64,000 nt of DNA from Mycobacterium adipatum (GTDB taxonomy: Bacteria; Actinomycetota; Actinomycetes; Mycobacteriales; Mycobacteriaceae), in NCBI RefSeq assembly GCF_001644575.1, contig NZ_CP015596.1, positions 3,596,001-3,660,000 of the forward strand, in the 5' to 3' direction. The notes under the pieces are model-generated. The model saw only the letters and a program-made list of their open reading frames with translations, had not been told where the DNA came from and did not search any database. Of the stretch, positions 47,592 to 56,600 are shown one piece after another (the first letter of the stretch is position 1; each line of letters opens with the position of its first letter). The position numbers were made by a program, and so were the translations under genes.

Positions 47592-49358
47592 TCAGGCGGT
47601 GGGGACCTTGTCGTCCAGCCGGGAGAACTCGTGGTTGTTGTACTTCTGGACGCAGGACTGTCGGCGGATCTTGCCACTGGTCGTGATCGGGATGGCACCG
47701 CGTGGCACCAGCACCAGGTCGGCCGCGGCGATACCGTGCGTCTGCGAGACCGCGGAGGCGACATCCCGCTTGATGGTGAGCAGGTTCTCCAACACGGCCT
47801 CTTCGGTCTCGCCGCGCTTCTTGACCTCGATGATCGCCACCAGCTGCTCGCTGCGGTCCCCCTCGACCGCGATCGCCGCGACCCGGCCGCCGGTGATCTC
47901 CTGGATGGTGGCCTCGATATCGTCGGGATAGTGGTTGCTGCCGCGCACGATCAGCAGATCCTTGATCCGCCCGATGATGAACAGCTCGCCGTCGGAGAGG
48001 AAGCCGAGATCGCCGGTGCGCAGCCACGGACCCTCCGGGGTGCCCTCGGACGGATTCTCGATGCGCCCGCCGAAGGTGTGCTCGGTCTGCTCTGGCTTCT
48101 CCCAGTAGCCCAGGCAGTTGTTCTCCCCGTAGGACCAGATCTCCCCGATACCGCCGGCCGGCACCTCCCGGCGGGTTTCGGCATCGACGATGCGCACCAC
48201 CGGATCCTCCGGGTGGCCATACCCCACCAGCTTGGTGCCGCTGCCGTCGGTGGTGCGCTCGGCCACCCCGGCGGACAGCTTCTCCGGGTCGAAGGCCACC
48301 ACGCTCGGCGGGCCGGGCACGCCGGTGCCGACGAACAGCGTCGCCTCGGCCAGCCCGTAGGAGGGCCGGATGACCCCCTCGTCGAAGTTGAACTTGGCGA
48401 ACCGCTGGGAGAACCGCTTCAGGGTGGTCTCGTGCACGCGCTCGGCCCCGCTGTACACCGCGATGACATCGCCGAGGTCGATACCGTCGAGATCCTCGTC
48501 GGTGGTCCGTCCGGCCGCCAGTTCGAACGCGAAGTTCGGCCCACCGGTGACCACACGCGGGAAGCTGCCCATCAACTGGATCCAGCGCGCGGGCCGGGCC
48601 AGGAAGGACAACGGGGTGGTGAACACCGTGCTCCAGCCGCCCAGCACCGGGGCGACGATGCCGAGCAACAGACCCATATCGTGGTAGAAGGGCAGCCAGG
48701 ACACCACATGCGCACCCGACGGCGGCACCTTGCCGAAGTGCGGGAAGAACGCGCACATCATCTGCTCGAAATTGGAGGTCAGGTTGCGGTTGGTGACCAT
48801 CACCCCGGCCGGGGTGCGGGTGGAACCCGAGGTGTACTGCAGGTAGGCCGTCGCCGGCTTCTCCTCGCGGCTGGACAGCGATTTGCGACGCGCGTCCAGG
48901 TCCAGGGTGTCCACCTCGATGACCGTCGCGGCCGCCGCTGCGCCCTCCCCATCGGCGCTTTCGGCCTTCGCGTATTCGGCCACCGTCGCGGCCACCGCCG
49001 AGGTGGTCAGGATGAGCGACGGCGCGGAGTCCTTGATGACGGCGGACACCCGCTCGTCGTGCTGGCCGACCATCGGCACCGACAGCGGCACCGCGATGAT
49101 GCCGGCTTCCAGCGAGGCCAGGAACCCGATCACGTATTCCAGGCCCTGTGGCGCCAGGATGACGGCGCGGTCACCGATTTGGCCGATCTGCCGCATCTCG
49201 AACGCGAGGCTGCGCACCCGCCGATACAGTTGCGCCCAGCTCAGGGTGGTGGAGACCCCGTCCCAGTCGTGGTCGTAATCCATGAAGGTGTAGGCAATGT
49301 CCTCGGGTTGGAGGCTCGCGCGTTCGCGGAGCACGCCAATGAGGGAGGTATCGGACAT
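47592..49358 (-). CDS. Fatty acyl-AMP ligase (FAAL-type FadD)
   Basis: This is a 588-residue adenylating enzyme. The P-loop TAYLQYTSGSTRTPAGV, the YGLAEATLFV motif and WLRTGDLGFL identify the ANL superfamily. The FAAL-specific insertion is present between GPNFAFELAAGRTTDEDLDGIDL and the preceding helices. HDMGLLLGIVAPVLGGW is also typical. FAALs make acyl-AMP and hand the chain to a Pks instead of to CoA. In mycobacterial lipid loci the FAAL adjoins its Pks; here it lies in the same operon as the Mas-like Pks, so it probably primes it. Confidence 0.93.
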   Translation of the reverse strand: MSDTSLIGVLRERASLQPEDIAYTFMDYDHDWDGVSTTLSWAQLYRRVRSLAFEMRQIGQIGDRAVILAPQGLEYVIGFLASLEAGIIAVPLSVPMVGQHDERVSAVIKDSAPSLILTTSAVAATVAEYAKAESADGEGAAAAATVIEVDTLDLDARRKSLSSREEKPATAYLQYTSGSTRTPAGVMVTNRNLTSNFEQMMCAFFPHFGKVPPSGAHVVSWLPFYHDMGLLLGIVAPVLGGWSTVFTTPLSFLARPARWIQLMGSFPRVVTGGPNFAFELAAGRTTDEDLDGIDLGDVIAVYSGAERVHETTLKRFSQRFAKFNFDEGVIRPSYGLAEATLFVGTGVPGPPSVVAFDPEKLSAGVAERTTDGSGTKLVGYGHPEDPVVRIVDAETRREVPAGGIGEIWSYGENNCLGYWEKPEQTEHTFGGRIENPSEGTPEGPWLRTGDLGFLSDGELFIIGRIKDLLIVRGSNHYPDDIEATIQEITGGRVAAIAVEGDRSEQLVAIIEVKKRGETEEAVLENLLTIKRDVASAVSQTHGIAAADLVLVPRGAIPITTSGKIRRQSCVQKYNNHEFSRLDDKVPTA

Positions 49359-49400
49359 CGGGTGTGAGCCTTTCTCAGCCGTGCAGATCGAAATGCAGTA

Positions 49401-50759
49401 TTAAACGAACACGCCGGTCAGGTCGAATTCGGCCAATGTCTGGGCGGTCAGGTCCCGCAGGCGGGCCTTCGAGTTCTCGGCCCCGGACTGATAGGCGACG
49501 ATGCCGATGATGATCTTGCCACTGATCCGGCCGGAAACCACGACCAGCTGCCCGTCACCGTGTTCCAGCTCGCCGCGCGGGGTGGCCTGATCGACACCGT
49601 AGAACGCGGTGTACTCGGCCTCGGTGCCGTCCGGACAGGTCAGCACGGGCGGCAGGTCGCCCATGTTGGAGCACACCACCGGCATGTCGTCGGAGGCGAT
49701 CATCATGTCCGCGACCTTCTTGACCAGCCGCTTGGGCACCAGGGGTGTCAGCGGCATCAGTTCCAGGATCTCGTCGGGTTGATCCTTGGCCGACTTCAGG
49801 GCCTCGCGCAGGATCCCCCGGGTGGCGCTCAGATCCTTGGTCACCTCGGTGGGGTCGACCTTCGCGTTCACCAGCGTCATCGCATTGGCGCGGACATCGG
49901 TCTCGGAGGTGCGATCGCTGATCGCGATCAGCAGCGACACATTGCCGTCGGCGTTGCGCCGACCCATCCGTTCCCCCAGCTTGGCGCTGATGGCCGCCAG
50001 CAGCGAGTACCCGTTGCCGCCGAGGGCCTCGGCCCGCGCATCCCATTCGGCCAGATCCACATAGGTGGTGATGGCCGGGACGATGACCAACTCGTCGGGG
50101 TCGGCGACCGGCGGGCGCACCGGTTTCGCCGGCGCCGCGGCCGCCTCGCCACCGGCGCGCAACACCTTGACCGCCTTGCGGGCGGCCCGGGCGATGGTGG
50201 GCAGCTCACGTACGGTCTCGCGCAGGTCCTCGAGGATGGCGCGGCCGGTGCGCCGCGACAGCGGCGGCGGGTAGCCGATGTCGATGTTGGCGCCGGCCAC
50301 CGCGGTGCCCACCGCGAGCAGGGCTGCCACGCCGTCGCCGAGGCAGTGTGAACCCACCACCGAGATGGCGGTGACGCCGTCGGTGAACGACTGCACGGCC
50401 ATCTGCCAGCCGGGCCCGTCCTCGGGGTCGACGGTGACCTGGGCCCACCGGTCGGCCCAGTCGCTGATCTGCTCGCGCGGCAACGGGTCGGTGTTGATGT
50501 GCAGCGGCGCGGCCGGGCCCAGTGCAGACACCCAGCGGTAGCGGCCGAACGGCAGCGGGGAGCGCTCCACCCGCCGACCGGCCATCCCGTAACCGAAGTT
50601 GCGGTGGAAGCGCCGCACCTGGTCCATGTTCACCGGATGCTCGTAGACCCAGACCACCTGGATCATCTGCACCCGGCCGGTGGCCCGGTTCGCCCGCACC
50701 AGGGCCTCGTCCCACAGGGTCAGCCGGTTACCCTCGGCGGTGCCGTTAGTGAACTCCAA
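49401..50759 (-). CDS. Condensation/WS-DGAT-like acyltransferase paralogue B
   Basis: This 452-residue protein is homologous along its whole length to the proteins at 46210 and 50778: VWVYEHPVNMDQVRRFHRNFG, VERSPLPFGRYRWVSALGP and GPGWQMAVQSFTDG. The active-site motif is GSHCLGDGV, with Ser-His in place of His-His. The late motif is CSNMGDLPPVL. The start is a TTG; in the alignment with its paralogues the fold begins at LTLWDEALVRAN, so no later codon would do. It lies 18 nt after the neighbour at 50778. It is an acyltransferase or epimerase-like transfer domain of unknown acceptor. Confidence 0.72.
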   Translation of the reverse strand: MEFTNGTAEGNRLTLWDEALVRANRATGRVQMIQVVWVYEHPVNMDQVRRFHRNFGYGMAGRRVERSPLPFGRYRWVSALGPAAPLHINTDPLPREQISDWADRWAQVTVDPEDGPGWQMAVQSFTDGVTAISVVGSHCLGDGVAALLAVGTAVAGANIDIGYPPPLSRRTGRAILEDLRETVRELPTIARAARKAVKVLRAGGEAAAAPAKPVRPPVADPDELVIVPAITTYVDLAEWDARAEALGGNGYSLLAAISAKLGERMGRRNADGNVSLLIAISDRTSETDVRANAMTLVNAKVDPTEVTKDLSATRGILREALKSAKDQPDEILELMPLTPLVPKRLVKKVADMMIASDDMPVVCSNMGDLPPVLTCPDGTEAEYTAFYGVDQATPRGELEHGDGQLVVVSGRISGKIIIGIVAYQSGAENSKARLRDLTAQTLAEFDLTGVFV

Positions 50760-50777
50760 AAGACCTGTTCCCCTTCA

Positions 50778-52133
50778 CTACTCGATCACGCCCGACAGCT
50801 CGAAGGCCGCGAGCGTGCGCTCCAGTTCGGCCCGCAGCCACGCCGTGGTGTTCTCCGCACCCGGTGCGTAGGCGGCGAAGGTGAGTGTCTCGGTGCCGTT
50901 GATCCGCCCGGCCACCACGGTGAGCAACCCGCAGCGCTGCTCCAAAGCGTGCAAGGTGGCGACCCGGTCGATACCGCGCAGGAAGACGATATCGGCCGGG
51001 GTGCCGTCGACATTGGGCACGCCCTCGGGGACGTCACCCATGTTGGAGCAGGACACCGGCAGTTCGGTGCTGAACCCGAACGCGACATCGGCCATCGTGC
51101 GGACCACCCGCTTGGGGATGTACGGGGTCAGCGGCAGCAGCCGCAAGTTCTCGTCGGGCACCTCGCGTGCCCGACGCAACCCTTCCTTCATCGCCGCGCG
51201 CGCCTCGGTCAGGTCGGTGGTCACCTTCGCCGGGTCGATGGCCAGGTTCACCAGCACCACCGCGTTGGCGCGGGTGTCGTCATCGCCGGGTCCCCGGTCC
51301 CCCTGCGGGATGTTCAGGGTCACCATGCCGTCCGGACCCACCCGCCCGATGTTCTGCGCGAGTTTCGCGACGAACCCGGCGACCAGCGAATGGCCGTTGC
51401 CACCGAGTTCGCCGGCGCGCCGGTCCCAGTCGTCGAGCTTCACGCAGACGGTGGCCGACGGGGTGAAGACCTGCCGGTCCGCACCGGTGACCACGGGTTT
51501 GGCGGCACCGGAACTCGACAGTTCGGCGCGCCGCCGGATGGCCTGGCGGGCGGCCTCGACCAGGGTGCGCCCCACCTCGGGCAGCCCGCGCACGGTGGCG
51601 CGCAGGTCGGCGCGCAGCGCCTGGCCGCGGGTGCGCGACCCCGGCCGCGGGTAGCCGTAGTCGAGGGTGCGGGCGTGCACGGCGTTGACCATCGAGGCCA
51701 GGGCACCGCCGCCGTCGCTGACGCAGTGCGAGATCACGATGCTGACGGCGGTCGACCCGTCGGTCATCGGCAGCACACCCATGTGCCAGGCCGGTCCGTA
51801 CTCCGGATCCAGCGGCATGGTCGAACGTTCGTCGATCCAGCGCCCGAGGTCCGCGCGTTCCCGCGGCGCGTCGATGTCCAGGTCGGACTGCGGGCCGAGC
51901 GCGGAGACCCAGCGGTGTCGGCCGAACGGCAACGGCGACCGTTCGATCCGCCGGCCGAGCAGACCGTGGCCGATGTGCGCATGGAAGCGTCGGACGCCGT
52001 CGAGGTCGATGGGGCGCTCATAAATCCACACCACCTGCATGACGGCCTCCTGGCCGGTGGCACGCAGCCCCAGGAACATCGCCTGGTCGGTGAAATCGAG
52101 CCGGTTGTCGGGCGCTGTCACGGCACGAGCCAT
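50778..52133 (-). CDS. Condensation/WS-DGAT-like acyltransferase paralogue A
   Basis: This 451-residue third paralogue begins MARAVTAPDNRLDFTDQAMFLGLRATG, with VWIYERPIDLDGVRRFHAHIG next and the motif SHCVSDGGGAL. CSNMGDVPEGVPNVDGTPADIVFL replaces the NVPGP region. A CGGAGG ribosome-binding site lies 10 nt before this ATG; the frame continues upstream without coding character. It sits 32 nt after papA. The three proteins are about equally diverged from one another, so these are old duplications, not a recent tandem copy. Confidence 0.72.
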   Translation of the reverse strand: MARAVTAPDNRLDFTDQAMFLGLRATGQEAVMQVVWIYERPIDLDGVRRFHAHIGHGLLGRRIERSPLPFGRHRWVSALGPQSDLDIDAPRERADLGRWIDERSTMPLDPEYGPAWHMGVLPMTDGSTAVSIVISHCVSDGGGALASMVNAVHARTLDYGYPRPGSRTRGQALRADLRATVRGLPEVGRTLVEAARQAIRRRAELSSSGAAKPVVTGADRQVFTPSATVCVKLDDWDRRAGELGGNGHSLVAGFVAKLAQNIGRVGPDGMVTLNIPQGDRGPGDDDTRANAVVLVNLAIDPAKVTTDLTEARAAMKEGLRRAREVPDENLRLLPLTPYIPKRVVRTMADVAFGFSTELPVSCSNMGDVPEGVPNVDGTPADIVFLRGIDRVATLHALEQRCGLLTVVAGRINGTETLTFAAYAPGAENTTAWLRAELERTLAAFELSGVIE

Positions 52134-52165
52134 CGCGACGGTACCTCCGATACCCACAACGACGA

Positions 52166-53626
52166 TCAGGCCGTCTTGAGATCCAGGTCGACGGTGTCCG
52201 CGGCGATGGCGGCGACCGCGACGCTGCGGCCCTCCACGACGCTCAGGTACACGGACTTCATCGCCTGCAGATAACGCAGCACCGATTCGCGGGCGATCGG
52301 ATTGCTCGGGAAGGCGGCGGTCACCGTGGTCTCCTGCTCGACCCGGTTCACCCACATGCCGACCTGGTAGGCCGAGCGCGAATCGCTGTAAATGGTGCCG
52401 TTGAGGCGCTGCCACTCGGCGATGACGCCGGGCGACAGCAGACCCGCATCCAGGTAGGACAGCATCGGCACGCCGGCTTCGGGCGCCCGCAGTCCGTGCG
52501 AGGCCGCCCCCAATTCCAGCACCCGCTCGACCGGGACGTGGGCCAGGTCGAGGCCGCCGTCGAAGGATTCCTGCGCCGCGCGGGCGGTGTCGTCGAACGA
52601 TTCCGGGTCGACGGGGACGGTGATCGGCACCAGCCCGGTGAACCAGCCGGTGGTCATGAACTCCGCCGGGGTGCGCCGGGTGGTGGTCGGGGTGATGACG
52701 CGGTAGGTGTCGGTTCCGGTGAGCGCCGCGTTCGCGATGGCGCCGCAGGCGAACACACCGCCGCTGAAGCGGGCTCCGGCGGTGATGCAGGCCTGCTCGA
52801 ACTTGTCGCCCTGCTCCTTGTCCAGCAGCTGCACGGTGATGACATCACCGGTGTAGGCCACCGACGGGTCACCGAGCGGCAGCGGGAAGGTGGGCAGTGT
52901 GCCGCCGTTGTGCTGCAGGAACTCGATCCAGTCGCGCACCTCCGGCGATTCGGTGGTCAACCCGGACACGTAGGCGTGCTGCTCGCGGCAGTAGGTGTCA
53001 TAGCTGCCCGGTTCCGGCAGCTTCAGCGGCGCCAGACCTTCGACCAGCGTGTTGTACATCATGTGGATCTCGACGAAGGCCAGGCCCATGAACATCGCGT
53101 CGGTGTGCACGTGGTCGACGCTGATGTAGATGGTGAAGTGGTCCTCGCGCTGGATCATCCCGATGTGGAAGCAGTCCCAGACCCACGGGCTGGCGGTGCC
53201 CAGCACATGTTCGCGCCACTGCGCCGCGTTCATCTCGCCGTGCTCGACGGGAGTGAACTTGATATCCCGCGGGTTGGTCACGGTGTGCCGGACGATCTGG
53301 TCGGCCGAGTCGGCCCCGCCGGGGACGTACTCGAACCAGCTGTGGAAGGTGTCGTGCCTGCGCAGGTAGGCATTGATGACATGGGTCATCGCCCGCACAT
53401 CGCAGCGCCCCGGGATATCCCAGGAGGGGATGTTCAACCGGGCCATATCGGTGCCGGAGGCCTCGTGCTTGCGGTAGGCGAGCAGATGCTGAGCCTGCTG
53501 GTAGCTCACCGGGACGTCGCTGACCGGCGCATCCTTGACCTTGGCGAGCGTCGCCCGCGACGGATGCCAGGAAGTCACAGCCCCGGGTTCGCCGACCCAG
53601 TCATGGATCGGTTTCATCGCAACCAC
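52166..53626 (-). CDS. PapA3-like polyketide-associated acyltransferase
   Basis: This 486-residue protein is of the mycobacterial PapA family. The active-site HxxxD is seen in YISVDHVHTDAMFMGLAFVEIHMMY, very like PapA3 from memory. WHPSRATLAKVKDAPVSDVPVSYQQAQHLLAYRKH is the family start, and TTGWFTGLVPITVPV is the DFGWG-equivalent region. PapA proteins take the finished chain from a Pks and esterify it to a sugar or diol such as trehalose. The GTG start has AGGAG 7 nt upstream. It is directly downstream of the Pks (61 nt), the usual pks-papA pairing. Confidence 0.88.
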   Translation of the reverse strand: MVAMKPIHDWVGEPGAVTSWHPSRATLAKVKDAPVSDVPVSYQQAQHLLAYRKHEASGTDMARLNIPSWDIPGRCDVRAMTHVINAYLRRHDTFHSWFEYVPGGADSADQIVRHTVTNPRDIKFTPVEHGEMNAAQWREHVLGTASPWVWDCFHIGMIQREDHFTIYISVDHVHTDAMFMGLAFVEIHMMYNTLVEGLAPLKLPEPGSYDTYCREQHAYVSGLTTESPEVRDWIEFLQHNGGTLPTFPLPLGDPSVAYTGDVITVQLLDKEQGDKFEQACITAGARFSGGVFACGAIANAALTGTDTYRVITPTTTRRTPAEFMTTGWFTGLVPITVPVDPESFDDTARAAQESFDGGLDLAHVPVERVLELGAASHGLRAPEAGVPMLSYLDAGLLSPGVIAEWQRLNGTIYSDSRSAYQVGMWVNRVEQETTVTAAFPSNPIARESVLRYLQAMKSVYLSVVEGRSVAVAAIAADTVDLDLKTA

Positions 53627-53687
53627 TATTCATCTCCTGCTTCGACGACGCCCGACCACGTATCGAGCCACGCTGCGCGACCCGTGA

Positions 53688-56600
53688 TCATGACGGAACC
53701 GATACTTCGTCAGGTGCCAGCACATCGCACAAGCGATCGGCCAGCGCCCGGATGGTGGAAATATCTGTCGATCCGATACGAATACCTGTCTCCGCTTCGA
53801 TGCGGGTGCGTACCTCCAACGTGCCGAGCGAATCGAGTCCGTACTCGGCGAGCGGGCGATCCGGGTCGACCGACCGGCGCAGGATCATGCTGATCTGCTC
53901 GGCGATCATCCGGCGCATCCGCGCCGGCCACTCGTCGCGCGGCAGCTCATGCAACTCGGCGAGGAACGCGCTGCCGGTGTTGCGCTGCCCGGTGGACTGG
54001 AACGCCTCGGCGAACTTGCTCGTCTGGGCGAAGGCGGCCAGCCACGGTGTGCCGACCACGGGGGCGTAACCGCTGTAGGCACGATCGTGCCGCAGCAGCG
54101 TCTCGAACGCAAAAGCGCCCTCCTCCGGCGCGATCGCGGCCTCGCTGCTCTCGGCCAGTGCGGCACCGGCACCGATCTCCGCCCACGGGCCCCAGGCGAT
54201 CGACGTGCTGGGCAGGCCCTGGCTGCGGCGCCAGTGCGTGAACGCGTCCAGCCAGCTGTTGGCCGCGGCGTAGGCACCCTGTCCCGGTGAGCCGACCAGC
54301 GCGGCCGCCGAGGAGAACACGCAGAACCAGTCCAGGCTCTGCTTGGCGGTCGCCTGGTGCAGGTTCAGCGCACCGTAGACCTTGGGCGCCCAATCCCGCT
54401 CGACCAGTTCGTCGGTGATGTTCGGGATCGCGGCATCCTCGATGACCGCGGCGCCGTGCAGCACCCCGCGCAGCGGCAGGCCGGTGGCGCAGGCCGCCAC
54501 CACCAGCCGGTCCGCGGTATCGGGCTCGGCGATATCGCCGAGTTCGACCTCGACCTCGGTGCCGGTGCGGCGGATCCGCTCGACGACCTCCTTGGCGGCG
54601 CCCGACGGCGCGGAGCGGCCGTTGAGGATGATGCGGCCGGCGCCGGCGCCGGCCAGCTTCTCGGCCAGGAACAGACCGAGACCGCCCAGTCCGCCGGTGA
54701 CGACATAGGCGCCGTCGCCGCGGACCGCTTGGGCCTCCTCCGGCGGGACGACCGCGCTGATCTGGCCCCCGTGCGGGATGTCGAGGACCAACTTGCCGGT
54801 GTGCTCGGCGGCACCCATCACGCGGATCGCGGTGGCACCGTCCTCCAGCGGGTAGTGCGTGGTCTCCGGCAGCGGCAGCACGCCGTCGGCGATCTGCTGG
54901 TAGCAGACCTCCAGCAGGCGCCGCAGGGTGTCGGAATCGGTCAGCGACAGCAGCGCCAGGTCGACCGCGTAGAACGACAGGTTGCGCCGGAACGGGAACA
55001 GCCCCATCCGGGTGTCGCCGTAGATGTCGCGCTTGCCGATCTCGACGAACCTGCCGCCGAAGGACAGCAGCTCCAGCCCCGCCTTCTGGGCCGCACCGGT
55101 CAGCGAGTTGAGCACGATGTCCACGCCGTAGCCGTCGGTGTCCCGGCGGATCTCGTCGGCGAACGCGGTGCTACGCGAATCGTAGACGTGTTCGATTCCC
55201 ATGCCGCGCAACAGTTCTCGTCGCGCCTCGCTGCCCGCGGTGGCGTAGATCTCGGCGCCGGCGGCGCGCGCGATCGCGATCGCCGCCTGTCCGACACCAC
55301 CGGTGGCCGAGTGGATGAGCACCTTGTCCCCGGCGCTGATGCGGGCCAGGTCGTGCAGGCTGTACCAGGCGGTGGCATGGGCGCTGGGCACCGCGGCGGC
55401 CCGGTTGGTCGGCAACCCCGGCGGCAGCGTGACCGCCAGGTTGGCATCGCAGGTCACAAACGTCGCCCAGGCCCCGTCGGCGGAGATGCCGCCGACCCGG
55501 TCGCCGACCTTGTGGCCGGTGACACCCGGCCCGACCGCGGTGACGACGCCGGCGAAGTCCGCACCCAGCTTGGGCATCCGACCCTCGAAGCTCGGGTACT
55601 TGCCGAACGCCACCAGCACATCGGCGAAGTTCAGGTTCGACGCGGTGACCGAGACCTCGATCTGACCGGGGCCGGGTGCGATGCGCTCGAAGGCGGCCAG
55701 CTCCAGCGACTGGATGTCACCGGGCGTGCGGATCTGCAGGCGCATCCCCTCCCGCGCCGGGTTGACCACGGTGGTGCGCCGCTCCTCCGGACGCAGCGGC
55801 CCGGGAACCAGACGCGCCACATACCACTTGGAACCGCGCCAGGCGGTCTCGTCCTCGTCGGTGCCCGACACCAGCTGCGCGGCGATCTGCGCGGCGTCGG
55901 TGTAGTCGTCGACGTCGACCTGGGTGGTCCTCAACTGCGGGAACTCGGTGCCGATCACGCGCACCAGGCCGCGCAGCCCCGCCTCGTCGAGGTTCGCGGA
56001 ATCCTCGGCCAGCACGGTCTGCGCGTTGCGGGTCAGCACGTGCAGCCGCGGCGCCTCCCCCGGCGTCTCCGGCAGCTCGCGCACGATCTTGACGAGGTGG
56101 CGCACGTTGTCGCCGCCGCGCACACCGGACTGCTCATCGGTGACACCGTGCCGTGGCGGGGTGACCACCAGGACATCGCCGAACTGCTGGGCGGCCAGTT
56201 GCTCACGCAACCGGGCGGCGTGCGCATCGTGATCGGAATGCTGCGGCCACACCATCGTGGTGACGTCGACGTCGTGGCTCTTGAGCGCGTCGGCGAGCTT
56301 GGTGGCCAGCAGATCGGCCGCATCCGAGGTGCTGATCAGCAGCCAGCGCCCGGCGTCGTGGTAGTCCACCTCGGGCAGGTCCTGCGGACGCCATTCGATG
56401 GCCAGCAGCCGGTCGCTGAAGGTGCGGTCCCGCTGGCCGCTGTCGGAGACCCCGGTGCCGACGCGCAGCCCGCCGACGGCCAGCAGCACGGTCCCGTTCT
56501 CGTCGAGTAGGTCGAGGTCCACCTCGACGGCCGCCGCGCTGACGCTGACGATGCGGGCGTAGCAGTAATGCGCGTTACGGGTCGAACCGTAGGCCCGCAA

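Noticed and set aside
46297..47931. 544-codon plus-strand frame over the acyltransferase-like and FAAL genes
   Set aside because: It is antisense to two well-supported genes and has no recognisable motif.
47548..48756. Upstream extension of the 46210 gene frame
   Set aside because: It lies entirely over the FAAL gene in another frame and has no protein-like composition.
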